From Xanthomonas rydalmerensis (lineage in GTDB: Bacteria; Pseudomonadota; Gammaproteobacteria; Xanthomonadales; Xanthomonadaceae), in NCBI RefSeq assembly GCF_033170385.1, contig NZ_CP126170.1, forward strand, positions 1,202,001 to 1,266,000: DNA of 64,000 nt, given 5' to 3'. Shown piece after piece: positions 44,557-52,809 of this stretch (its first letter is position 1; every line of letters starts with the position of its first letter). Both the position numbers and the translations under genes were made by a program. Under the pieces are notes generated by a model. The model was not told the DNA's origin. It saw only the letters and a program-made list of their open reading frames with translations, and made no database searches.

Positions 44557-46023
44557 ATGATCGAACGCCAGCGCCGCACCAAGATTCTCGCCACCCTCGG
44601 TCCGGCCACCGACCCGCCCGGCGTGCTCGAGGATCTGTTCCGCGCCGGCGTCAATGTGGTGCGGCTGAACTTCAGCCATGGCGATCCGTCCGGCCAGGCC
44701 AAGCGCGCCGCCGAAGTGCGTGCCGCCGCGGCCCGCGTCGGCGCCGAGATCGGCATCCTCGCCGACCTGCCGGGTCCGAAGATCCGCATCGAGCGCTTCG
44801 CCCAGGGCAAGGTCTCGCTCAAGCTCGGCGACCGCTTCGACCTAATCGCCGACCCCAACGCCGCGCCCGGCGATGCGACCCAGGTCGGGGTCAGCTACCT
44901 GGGCCTGCCGCAGGACGTGGCCGCCGGCGACGTGCTGCTGCTGGACGACGGCCTGGTGCAGCTGCAGGTGGTCGAGGTTAATGGCGAGCGCATCGTCACC
45001 AGCGTGCTCAACGATGGCGTGCTGTCCGATCGCAAGGGCTTGAACAAGCAGGGCGGCGGTCTGTCGCTGGGCGCGCTGACCGAGCGCGACAAGGAACTGA
45101 TCGGCATCGTCGCCAAGATCGGCGTGGACTTCATCGCGGTCTCGTTCTGCCGCAACGCCGAGGACATGAACGAGGCGCGGCGCATCGCCCGCGCGCACGG
45201 CTGCGACGCGGCGCTGGTATCCAAGATCGAGCGTACCGAGGCGATCGAGAACCTCAGCGAGATCGTCGAGGCCTCGGACGTGGTGATGGTCGCGCGTGGC
45301 GACCTGGGCGTGGAAATCGGCGACGCCGAACTGCCGGGCCTGCAGAAGAAGATCATCAAGGAATCGCTGGCGCAGAACAAAGTGGTGATCACCGCCACGC
45401 AGATGCTGCAGTCGATGGTGGAGAGCCCGATCCCGACCCGCGCCGAAGTGCTGGACGTGGCCAACTCGGTGATCGACGGCACCGACGCGGTGATGCTGTC
45501 GGCCGAGAGCGCCGCCGGCGCCTATCCGATCCGTGCGGTCGAGGCGATGGCGCGCATCTGCCTGGGCGCCGAGCGCCAGTTCGAAACCGAAACCGACTTC
45601 GGCATGGCCCCGCGCAACCTCGAGCGCGCCGACCAGGCCATCGCCATGGCCACGATGTTCCTGTCCCAGCACGTGGGCGTGCGCGCGATCGTGGCGATGA
45701 CCGAATCCGGTGGCACCCCGCGTTACCTGTCGCGCTTCCGCGCCAAGGCGCCGATCTTCGCGGTGACCCGCCACGACGGCGCGCGCCGGCACATGGCGAT
45801 GATGCGCGACGTGTTCCCGATCAACTTCGACAGCCGCGGCCTGACCCCGCGCGAGGCCGCGCGCGGCGCGATCCGCGTGCTGGTCGAGGCCGGCCTGCTG
45901 GCGCCGGGCGACCGCGTGGTGTTCACCAGCGGCGAGCACATGGAAACCCACGGCGCCACCAACACCCTGCGCCTGCTCGAAGTCGGCCCGGACGGCCGCG
46001 CCAGCGGCCTCGGCGAACTCTGA
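44557..46023 (+). CDS. pyk: Pyruvate kinase
   Basis: A 488-residue pyruvate kinase making pyruvate and ATP from phosphoenolpyruvate. Clear signatures: RTKILATLGPATDPPG, VRLNFSHGDPSGQ, the active lysine and metal site SKIERTEAIEN followed by VMVARGDLGVEIG, TATQMLQSM, and GTDAVMLSAESAAGAYP. The C-terminal effector domain is complete. ATG 44557 starts directly before the conserved IERQRRTKI; upstream in-frame codons are not conserved. It is separated from the HAD gene by 235 bases that hold a hairpin, so it probably has its own promoter. Confidence 0.97.
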   Translation: MIERQRRTKILATLGPATDPPGVLEDLFRAGVNVVRLNFSHGDPSGQAKRAAEVRAAAARVGAEIGILADLPGPKIRIERFAQGKVSLKLGDRFDLIADPNAAPGDATQVGVSYLGLPQDVAAGDVLLLDDGLVQLQVVEVNGERIVTSVLNDGVLSDRKGLNKQGGGLSLGALTERDKELIGIVAKIGVDFIAVSFCRNAEDMNEARRIARAHGCDAALVSKIERTEAIENLSEIVEASDVVMVARGDLGVEIGDAELPGLQKKIIKESLAQNKVVITATQMLQSMVESPIPTRAEVLDVANSVIDGTDAVMLSAESAAGAYPIRAVEAMARICLGAERQFETETDFGMAPRNLERADQAIAMATMFLSQHVGVRAIVAMTESGGTPRYLSRFRAKAPIFAVTRHDGARRHMAMMRDVFPINFDSRGLTPREAARGAIRVLVEAGLLAPGDRVVFTSGEHMETHGATNTLRLLEVGPDGRASGLGEL

Positions 46024-46031
46024 AGGACACG

Positions 46032-46059
46032 CGGTGCGGCGGCCAAGGCCGCCGCACCG
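46032..46059 (+). terminator. Perfect palindrome after pyk
   Basis: A perfect 13-base-pair inverted repeat (CGGTGCGGCGGCC, AA, then its complement) begins eight bases past the pyk stop. There is no T-run, so termination would need another factor; it may protect the 3' end. Confidence 0.5.
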
Positions 46060-46126
46060 TCGGCAACACCTGCTCGATCGCGCATGGAACGGCGCGGCAT
46101 CCATCGTTCCCTGATCGCGATTCCCT

Positions 46127-47542
46127 ATGACGTCCACGAGCGCGCACGCCGAACTCGGGCTGGAACTGCCCGAGCGCCCCGGCACGCATTGTCTTGAACA
46201 CCTGATCCAGGCCTCGGCCACGCGCGAGCTTGTGGTCACCGAGGACATCCGCGACCGCCGCGGCATCCTGCTGGTCGCCAAGGGCCAGCGCATCAATGCC
46301 GGCCTGCGCGAACGCCTGATCGCGCGGCGCCTGCTGCGCCCGCTGGAATCCTCGCTGGCGTTCTGCGAGGAGCTGCGCCCGAGCGAAGTGCAACTGGCCG
46401 CGCAGCGCGAGCTGGACGAACACCCGCACCTGCGCGTGCTGCTGGGCGACGACGTGCAATCGGTCATGACCGCGCTGGCCCGTGCCCGCACGCTGGGCGC
46501 GCCCGGCACCTTGCTGACCACGCTCGGCCAGACCCGACCGGCCGCGTTCTCGCACGCGGTGCGGGCGGCGATGCTGGTGGCCTGGCTGGCGGCGCTGCTG
46601 TCGCGCTCGGACGCGGCGATGCGCGAGGCGGCGGAGGTCGGCCTGCTGCACGATCTCGGCGAGATGTACGTGGATCCGGCGGTGCTGGAGCTGCCGGAAG
46701 CGCAGCAGGATTTCGCGCAGTGGCGCATGCATTGCGTGCATCCGGTGATCAGCGCCGCGTTGCTGGGCGAATCCGGCGTGTATTCGGCGCAGCAGGCCGC
46801 TGCCGCGCGCGAGCATCACGAGCGCATCGACGGCTCCGGCTATCCGGTCGGCGCGCCAGTGCTGTCGCCGCTGGGCCGGTTGATCTCCTGCGCCGAAGCG
46901 CTGGATGCCTTGCTCGAACGCGAGCACGGCCATGCGCACGCGCTGGCGCGGATGCGCATCGCGCTGCGCATGGTGCCCGGGCAGTTCCCGCGCGACGTGG
47001 TCGATCTGTTGACCGAGCGGTTGCGCGATTGCGCGCTGGAGCCGGCGCCGACGCACGACCCGCAGCACCTTCGGGAGGTGGTGGCGGCCTCGCTCGACGG
47101 CCTGGAACAGGCTCGCGACGAGGTATTGCGGCTGCAGCGCGGCGGCGACCTGCGCGAAGACGAGCGCGCGGCCCTGCAACACCTGCTGCTGCTGATCGTC
47201 GGCTACATCATGGCCATCCACGATTCCGGTGCCGGCAAGATGGTCGAGCAGTTGCCGTGGCTGATCGCCGCGCCGGAGGCGGCCGAGGAGGTCGATCGCA
47301 TCTGCTGCGAGTTGCGCTGGCAACTGCCCGGGCTCCGCCGCCATGCCGCGTTGCTGGCGCACCGCCGCGCGCGCAGCGCCGACGACTGGCGGCCCGTGCT
47401 CGATGCGCTGGACATCGCACTGCCGGCGGTGCAGGCCGTGCATCCGCCGGCACCGGCACCAGCCGCGGGCGCTGCGCCGCTGCAGACGGCGCAGGTCGAC
47501 GAAGAGGCGCAGTGCGAGGCGATGACGGACGCGCTTGGCTGA
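46127..47542 (+). CDS. HD-GYP domain protein (probable cyclic-di-GMP phosphodiesterase)
   Basis: A 471-residue cytoplasmic protein. Residues about 140-330 form an HD-GYP domain: LLHDLGE (HD at 175-176), CVHPVISAALL (His205), and HHERIDGSGYP (His230-His231, GYP 238-240). All metal-binding positions appear intact, so activity against cyclic-di-GMP is likely. The N-terminal part (LVVTEDIRDRRGILLVAKGQRIN) is a small domain often seen before HD-GYP. A helical C-terminal extension (about 340-440) has no recognisable domain. It sits between pyk and fba but has no metabolic motif. In xanthomonads such proteins link cyclic-di-GMP to virulence and motility. Confidence 0.88.
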   Translation: MTSTSAHAELGLELPERPGTHCLEHLIQASATRELVVTEDIRDRRGILLVAKGQRINAGLRERLIARRLLRPLESSLAFCEELRPSEVQLAAQRELDEHPHLRVLLGDDVQSVMTALARARTLGAPGTLLTTLGQTRPAAFSHAVRAAMLVAWLAALLSRSDAAMREAAEVGLLHDLGEMYVDPAVLELPEAQQDFAQWRMHCVHPVISAALLGESGVYSAQQAAAAREHHERIDGSGYPVGAPVLSPLGRLISCAEALDALLEREHGHAHALARMRIALRMVPGQFPRDVVDLLTERLRDCALEPAPTHDPQHLREVVAASLDGLEQARDEVLRLQRGGDLREDERAALQHLLLLIVGYIMAIHDSGAGKMVEQLPWLIAAPEAAEEVDRICCELRWQLPGLRRHAALLAHRRARSADDWRPVLDALDIALPAVQAVHPPAPAPAAGAAPLQTAQVDEEAQCEAMTDALG

Positions 47543-47617
47543 AGCCGACCGAATGCGGTCTACGCCTGTAACCGCTTGCAGCGCTGGCGGTAACGGAATG
47601 CATGCAGGCCGGCCCGG

Positions 47618-47623
47618 TATACT
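47618..47623 (+). promoter_or_regulatory. Likely -10 box of fba
   Basis: TATACT lies 33 bases before the fba start, followed by a small GGGGGTTCCCCC inverted repeat in the leader. No convincing -35 is seen. Confidence 0.45.
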
Positions 47624-47656
47624 GGGGGTTCCCCCGTTGCAGCCATCAGGAACCGT

Positions 47657-48661
47657 ATGAGCATCGAACAGCTTGCCGAAACCGCACAGGCAATGGTCGC
47701 CCCGGGCAAGGGCATCATCGCGATCGACGAATCCACCAGCACGATCGCCAAGCGCTTCGCCGGCGTGGGCATCGAGAATGTCGAAGAGAACCGCCGTGCC
47801 TACCGCGAGCTGCTGCTGACCACGCCGAAGCTGGGCGACCACATCTCCGGCGCGATCCTGTACGACGAGACCATCCGCCAGAAGACCAAGGACGGCGTGC
47901 CGTTCGCCAAGTACATGGCCGAGCACGGCATCATCCCCGGCATCAAGGTCGACAAGGGCACGCATCCACTGGCCGGCATGCCGGGCGAGCTGATCACCGA
48001 AGGCCTGGACGGCCTGCGCGCACGCCTGGAGGAGTACTACAAGCTCGGTGCGCGCTTCGCCAAGTGGCGCGCGGTCATCACCATCGGCGAGGACATTCCG
48101 TCCGGCGTGTGCATCGAGACCAACGCGCATGCGCTGGCCCGCTACGCCGCGCTGTGCCAGGAGCAGGGCCTGGTGCCGATGGTGGAGCCGGAGGTGCTGA
48201 TGGACGGCGACCACGACATCGAGACCTGCTACGAAGTCACCGAAGCCACGCTGCGTTCGCTGTTCGGCGCGCTGTACGAGCAGAACGTGGTCCTGGAAGG
48301 CACCATCCTCAAGGCGTCGATGGTCATCGCCGGCAAGGACTGCGATGAGCAGGCCAGCGTCGAGGAAGTGGCCGAGTCCACCGTGATGTGCCTCAAGAGC
48401 ACCGTGCCGGCGATCCTGCCGGGCATCGTGTTCCTGTCCGGCGGCCAGACCGACGAGCAGTCCACCGCGCACCTCAACGCGATGAACCAGCTCGGCAACC
48501 TGCCGTGGCCGCTGAGCTTCTCCTATGGCCGCGCCATGCAGCAGGCCGCGCTGAAGCTGTGGGCGCAGGACATGAAGGGCAATTTCGCCAAGGCGCAGCA
48601 GGTGGTGTACGAGCGCGCCAAGGAAAACGGCCTGGCCGCGCTGGGCAAGTGGCAGGGCTGA
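47657..48661 (+). CDS. fba: Class I fructose-bisphosphate aldolase
   Basis: A 334-residue class I (Schiff-base) aldolase, splitting fructose-1,6-bisphosphate. Segments APGKGIIAIDESTSTIAKRF, SGAILYDETIRQK, GIKVDKGTHPLAG, and MVEPEVLMDGDHD match the family; the Schiff-base lysine is in VLEGTILKASMV. It is the class I form more familiar from eukaryotes, which some proteobacteria use in place of the zinc class II enzyme. The phosphate-binding end LSGGQTDEQSTAHLNAMN is intact. It has its own -10-like box and a strong terminator. Confidence 0.96.
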   Translation: MSIEQLAETAQAMVAPGKGIIAIDESTSTIAKRFAGVGIENVEENRRAYRELLLTTPKLGDHISGAILYDETIRQKTKDGVPFAKYMAEHGIIPGIKVDKGTHPLAGMPGELITEGLDGLRARLEEYYKLGARFAKWRAVITIGEDIPSGVCIETNAHALARYAALCQEQGLVPMVEPEVLMDGDHDIETCYEVTEATLRSLFGALYEQNVVLEGTILKASMVIAGKDCDEQASVEEVAESTVMCLKSTVPAILPGIVFLSGGQTDEQSTAHLNAMNQLGNLPWPLSFSYGRAMQQAALKLWAQDMKGNFAKAQQVVYERAKENGLAALGKWQG

Positions 48662-48683
48662 GCCCTCCCTGACACCGCCTACG

Positions 48684-48716
48684 AAGAACGCCGGCATCGC
48701 CGGCGTTTTTCGTTTT
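48684..48716 (+). terminator. Rho-independent terminator of fba
   Basis: AACGCCGG pairs with CCGGCGTT around a five-base loop and is followed by TTTTTCGTTTT. It begins about 25 bases after the fba stop. Confidence 0.92.
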
Positions 48717-48810
48717 GAGGCCCAGTGTCGTGCGGATGATGCGCGCAGAGGTGCTTTCGCAGCGCTGACGCCAGCGATAGGGCGTGCGTAGAAAAAACGC
48801 CGCACTGCGC

Positions 48811-48978
48811 TCAGGGCGCCAACGCGGCCGGCGCGTGGAAGCGGTAGCCGCTGTTGCGCAGGGTCTTCACCGGCAACGGGCGTCCGCTGATCTCTTCCAC
48901 GCGGCGCCGCAAGCGGTACATCTGCGTGTCGAGTCGGCGCCGGTCGTACTCGAGGACGTTCACGCCCAGCGCTTTGGC
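48811..48978 (-). pseudogene. Remnant of an OmpR-type response regulator C-terminus
   Basis: The minus strand encodes about 55 residues that match the end of a winged-helix output domain: EYDRRRLDTQMYRLRRRV, then PLPVKTLRNSGYRFHAPA, and a stop. An in-frame TGA just upstream and the lack of any receiver domain or start show it is a leftover of a deleted or rearranged gene. The neighbouring 180 bases towards the macrodomain gene have no recognisable product. Confidence 0.65.
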
Positions 48979-49166
48979 GCGCAGTCACTCTTTACGGCGT
49001 CCCACGACACGGTATCGGGGGAATGCCGCAGTGCGCGGTGCCGCCGCCATTGCAGACGATCGACGATGCCTGCGATCGGGTGGAGCGCAGGCATCGCATG
49101 GTCAGGCGCTTGATGCGGGCGCTTGGGATGAAGATGCTCGGCTGGGCCCCGCCAGCAATCGGCCGC

Positions 49167-49709
49167 TCAGGCCGCGGTGGCGCACTGCATGTCGCGCAGC
49201 GCCTGTCGGTACGCCTTGGTGGTGGCGTCGTTGTAGGCCACCAGGATGATCCGCTTGGGCACCGCATGCGCGCGCTGCCAGGCGTCGGTCTCGGTGACCG
49301 CGATGCGTGCGGCCTGGTGCAGCGGGTAGCCGTAGACGCCACAGCTGATCGCCGGGAAGGCGACCGAGTGCAGACCCATCTGTTCGGCCAGGCGCAGGGC
49401 GCGCCAGTAGCAGTTGGCGAGCAGGGCCGGTTCGTTGTGGGCGCCGTCGCGCCACACCGGGCCCACCGTGTGCAGCACGTGGCGTGCCTTGAGCCGGTGG
49501 CCCGCAGTGGCGCGAACCTCGCCCACCGGGCAACGCACGCCCGGCTTGAGTTCCGGCAGGCGCCGGCATTCTTCCAGCAGGTCCGGGCCGGCGGCACGGT
49601 GGATGGCGCCGTCCACGCCGCCGCCGCCGAGCAGGGACTCGTTGGCGGCGTTGACGATCGCGTCCACGTCGAGTTGGGTGATGTCGCCTTGCCAGATTTC
49701 GATGTCCAT
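49167..49709 (-). CDS. Macrodomain O-acetyl-ADP-ribose deacetylase
   Basis: A 180-residue single macrodomain protein that removes acetyl or ADP-ribosyl groups from ADP-ribose adducts. [21 protein letters not shown] is the family opening; [19 protein letters not shown] holds the catalytic loop; [10 protein letters not shown] and [12 protein letters not shown] complete the ADP-ribose pocket. Length is normal. ATG 49709 was chosen because the upstream in-frame codons are not conserved. It is monocistronic, and its start region is divergent from the L7/L12-like gene. Confidence 0.92.
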   Translation of the reverse strand: MDIEIWQGDITQLDVDAIVNAANESLLGGGGVDGAIHRAAGPDLLEECRRLPELKPGVRCPVGEVRATAGHRLKARHVLHTVGPVWRDGAHNEPALLANCYWRALRLAEQMGLHSVAFPAISCGVYGYPLHQAARIAVTETDAWQRAHAVPKRIILVAYNDATTKAYRQALRDMQCATAA

Positions 49710-49834
49710 ACGCCGATCTTTAGGGGAGCCGAATGATGGACACGTGAGGGTGTCGCCACTGCCGTCGCGCATTGCCACAGCCGCTTAACCGGCCAGCGGC
49801 AAGACTGGCGCGCTCCCATCTCAGCACCTGCGAC

Positions 49835-50332
49835 ATGAACCCGAATCCGCCGCCACCGCAGGTCGCCGAGGCCATCGCGCAGGGCCAGATCATCAAGGCG
49901 ATCAAGCTGCTGCGGACGCACAGCGGCATGGATCTGCGCAGCGCCAAGGAGCAGGTCGACGCCTGGCTGCTGGACGGCGCGGCGCGCTCGGTGACGGACC
50001 TGCTCGACCGCCATGCCTCCGGCGCGGCGGCGAGGCCGGACACCACGGCCGAGGCGCACGCGCCGGCCGTGGCCGAGGAACGGCGGCTGCCGCCGGCGGC
50101 GGAACTGGCGCTGCGCCGCGGCGAGCGGCGCAAGGCCGCCAAGCTGGTGTTCGAGCACTACCCGGACATGTCGCTGCGCGAGGCCCTGGAGATGGTGCAG
50201 CGGCATCTGCGGTCGGCGCCGACGCTGGGCGCTGCTTCGACCGTGGTGGCCGGCGACCGCGGCGGGGCCTGGCGTTGGGTGCTGCTGGCGCTGCTGCTGG
50301 TCGCGGCAGCGGCCTGGTGGCTGCTGCGTTGA
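49835..50332 (+). CDS. Membrane-anchored protein with two L7/L12-like helical modules
   Basis: A 165-residue protein I do not recognise by name. Residues about 8-45 (VAEAIAQGQIIKAIKLLRTHSGMDLRSAKEQVDAWL) resemble the C-terminal fold of ribosomal protein L7/L12, in which an I-K-x-L-R-x-x-x-G-x-x-L-x-x-AK pattern is typical. A second related copy (about 88-125) reads AELALRRGERRKAAKLVFEH then MSLREALEMVQRHL. One membrane helix (WVLLALLLVAAAAWWLLR) ends the protein. A tail-anchored protein that binds a partner through L7/L12-like modules is the simplest reading. Start ATG 49835. Confidence 0.75.
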   Translation: MNPNPPPPQVAEAIAQGQIIKAIKLLRTHSGMDLRSAKEQVDAWLLDGAARSVTDLLDRHASGAAARPDTTAEAHAPAVAEERRLPPAAELALRRGERRKAAKLVFEHYPDMSLREALEMVQRHLRSAPTLGAASTVVAGDRGGAWRWVLLALLLVAAAAWWLLR

Positions 50333-50353
50333 GGCGAACCCCCGTGGCGACGG

Positions 50354-50869
50354 CTACAGCCAGCGCGCCACCTGCGCGCAGTAGCGGTCGTAGGCGCTGC
50401 CGAAGCGCTCGCGCAGGCGGGCCTCCTCGTAGGGGATCACCACCCACTGCAAGGCCAGCAGCGGCAACGGCAGCAGCAGCGCCGACCACGGCCAGCCGAT
50501 CTGCACGCTCAGGCCGAGGTAGCTCAGGGTCAGGCTGACGTACATCGGATTGCGGGTATGCCGATACGGCCCGTGGCAGACCAACTGCGAAGGTGCGCGC
50601 TCGGGCAGCAGGGTGGTGCGGCCGCGCGCGAACAGCACGAAGCACCAGCACGCCAGCAGCAGGCCGGCGAGCGCGACCACGCCGCCGCCCAACTGCAGCC
50701 AGGCCAGGGCGGCGCCCTGCGGCAGCGGCAAGGGCAGCGCGTGCTGCAGGCTGGCGCCGAGCAGCAGCGCCAGCAGGAAATGCGCCGGCGAGGTCGTGCG
50801 CACCAGCAGCGGCACGCGCGCCTGCGCGCGTACGGGCGGTGGATCGGTGCGGTCGGTTCGTTCGTGCAT
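50354..50869 (-). CDS. Isoprenylcysteine carboxyl methyltransferase-like membrane protein
   Basis: A 171-residue membrane protein with about four helices. CHGPYRHTRNPMYVSLTLSYLG is the AdoMet-binding signature of the isoprenylcysteine/phospholipid methyltransferase family; IPYEEARLRERFGSAYDRYCAQVARW is the typical C-terminal catalytic segment. Bacterial members methylate unknown lipids or small molecules. ATG 50869. No operon partner: it converges with the L7/L12-like gene. Substrate unknown. Confidence 0.87.
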   Translation of the reverse strand: MHERTDRTDPPPVRAQARVPLLVRTTSPAHFLLALLLGASLQHALPLPLPQGAALAWLQLGGGVVALAGLLLACWCFVLFARGRTTLLPERAPSQLVCHGPYRHTRNPMYVSLTLSYLGLSVQIGWPWSALLLPLPLLALQWVVIPYEEARLRERFGSAYDRYCAQVARWL

Positions 50870-51141
50870 GAAGTCCTTCCCTGGTCTGGTTGCGGCCGCG
50901 CAAGTTTACGCGGCTGCCCACGGCGTTCGCGCGCGAGCGCGTCACGGATGCCGCGAGCGCGGCCCGACAGCGCCCGGCGGCGTATCGCGCGCGTGGCAGT
51001 GCACGTAAACCGATTACCCTAGCGCCCACGCGGCACGTCGCACGCGCTTGAGTTTCGACGTGCCGGATCCGTCCACCTCGACCGCTGTCCTTGCGCGCCG
51101 ATCGTGTCCCGTTTCCGTTCCGCCATCCGCTTTCACGCCTC

Positions 51142-52266
51142 ATGCCGATCGCCTCCACCAGCACCGCCAACACTCTCGCGTCCTCATCCGCCATCGCCCC
51201 ACGCCGCCGGGTCATCCTCGAGGACGACATCGACGGCTTCACCCCGGCGCAGCTGCTGTTGCTGCAATCGCCCGAGGTCGAGGTGCTCGGCATCTCGGTG
51301 GTCAGCGGCAACATCTGGCGCGACGAGGCGCTGGCGCATACGCGCCGGCTGCTGGAAATCGCCGGGCGCGGCGAGGTGCCGGTGTTGCCCGGCCCGGTGT
51401 TCCCGCTGCTCAACAGCGAATTGGCCACCGAGCGCTGGGAAGCGCTGTACGGCAAGCTGCTGTGGAAGGGCGCCTGGACCAAGCAATGGGTCGAGCACGA
51501 CACGGTGCAGAGCGCGCCGCGCTACCACGCGCACGACGTGGTCCCGGACCTGCCGCTGGGCAATCCCACCGTGGTGCAGGCGGCCAGCGAGCCGGCCGCC
51601 TTGTTCATGATCCGCAAGGTGCGCGAGTTCCCCGGCGAGGTCAGCATCGTCGCCACCGGGCCGTTGACCAACCTGGCGTTGGCGCAGCGGCTGGACCCGG
51701 ACTTCGCCTCGCTGGCCAAGGAACTGGTCTACATGGGCGGCAGCCTCAACCCGCGGCAGCGCCGCGACAGCGTGTCGGCGGCGCAGTTTGCGCGCGAGTT
51801 CGTCAATTCGCCGCGGCGCGAGTTCAACATCCGCTGGGATCCGGAGGCGGCTAGCATCGTGATGCGTTCGCCGTGGCGGCGCATGGTGATGGTGCCGGTG
51901 GATCCGTCCACCGCCACCGAACTGACCCCGCAGCTGCTGGCGCGGATGAGCGCCGCCGACACGCCGATCGGGCATGCGTTGCGCCGGCGCGAGCCGGGCT
52001 TCCCGATGTGGGACGAACTGGCCACCGCGCTGTGGCTGCGCCCGGAACTGGCCACCGTCAGCGAGACCCTGTACGTGGACACCAACACCGAGTTCGGCGC
52101 CGGCTACGGCGACATCCTGTCGTGGGCGCCGGGCTACCAGCCGGGCCTGGGCGAGCAGGCGCAGCAGGTGGTGCGCGAGGTCGACGTGGCGGCCATCGAA
52201 GAGTTGTTGGTAGAGCGCCTGACCGCGCCGCAGCCGCCGGCGCTGGGCGCGCCGCTGCCGGGCTGA
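51142..52266 (+). CDS. Nucleoside hydrolase-like protein with altered calcium motif
   Basis: A 374-residue protein of the inosine-uridine nucleoside hydrolase family. VLGISVVSGNIWRDEAL, VSIVATGPLTNLALAQRLDP, LVYMGGSL and EFNIRWDPEAASIVM are family segments. The N-terminal calcium motif is unusual: the family DxDPGxDDAxAL region reads EDDIDGFTPAQLL here, so the second Asp pair is lost. Either the protein uses another metal arrangement or it is not a classical hydrolase. ATG 51142 was chosen; an in-frame start at 51091 would add a non-conserved leader. It is followed by a small TPR gene 119 bases on. Confidence 0.82.
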   Translation: MPIASTSTANTLASSSAIAPRRRVILEDDIDGFTPAQLLLLQSPEVEVLGISVVSGNIWRDEALAHTRRLLEIAGRGEVPVLPGPVFPLLNSELATERWEALYGKLLWKGAWTKQWVEHDTVQSAPRYHAHDVVPDLPLGNPTVVQAASEPAALFMIRKVREFPGEVSIVATGPLTNLALAQRLDPDFASLAKELVYMGGSLNPRQRRDSVSAAQFAREFVNSPRREFNIRWDPEAASIVMRSPWRRMVMVPVDPSTATELTPQLLARMSAADTPIGHALRRREPGFPMWDELATALWLRPELATVSETLYVDTNTEFGAGYGDILSWAPGYQPGLGEQAQQVVREVDVAAIEELLVERLTAPQPPALGAPLPG

Positions 52267-52385
52267 GGCATGGCGCACGCGGATGTGCAGTCCGGTGCAA
52301 GGCGCGGCGTCGTGGTGCGCAGCCGACCTGTGTCCATGCCGCTCGCATGCGGCGCAGGCGGGGCGCCGGTCTGGGCTCTTCCCGC

Positions 52386-52772
52386 ATGAGCGCGTCCTCG
52401 CCCGATGACCGCCTCGCGCAGGCGAAGGCCTTGGCCATGTCGGCGTTCCAGGATCCGCAGCGTGCCGATGCGCTGCTGGCCGAGGCCGAGGCGCTGTTGC
52501 GCGCCGCGGGCAGGGCGGCGCCGGCCGATCCCGGCGCACTCACCTGCCTGGGCGCGGTGTTGTGCGATCGCGGGCACTACCGGCGGGCGCTGACCGTCCT
52601 GCGCCGCGCCGTGCGCCTGCGGTCCGACGATCGCAATACCTACTTCAACCTCGGCGTGGCCTTGCTCAACGCGGGCCAGGAGGCCGAGGCCAGGGCCGCG
52701 TTCCGGCAGGCGGCGAGCTTGCGCGCCGCCGCGGTGTCATGGACGGCGTACTTCGATCCGCACGCGCACTAG
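52386..52772 (+). CDS. Small TPR-repeat protein
   Basis: A 128-residue soluble protein. Residues about 15-115 form two to three tetratricopeptide repeats (ALTCLGAVLCDRGHYRRALTVLRRAVRL, then TYFNLGVALLNAGQEAEARAAFRQAASL). No signal peptide. TPR proteins bind other proteins; no partner can be named. ATG 52386 starts the conserved part. Convergent with cysK. Confidence 0.75.
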   Translation: MSASSPDDRLAQAKALAMSAFQDPQRADALLAEAEALLRAAGRAAPADPGALTCLGAVLCDRGHYRRALTVLRRAVRLRSDDRNTYFNLGVALLNAGQEAEARAAFRQAASLRAAAVSWTAYFDPHAH

Positions 52773-52809
52773 CGATGCCGCGCCGATGTGGCGCGGCGAG
52801 CACGCAGGC

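Noticed and set aside
48992..49166. Transposase fragment next to the response-regulator remnant
   Set aside because: The minus-strand translation shows no DDE or HUH motif and no inverted repeats bound it; left as unexplained sequence.
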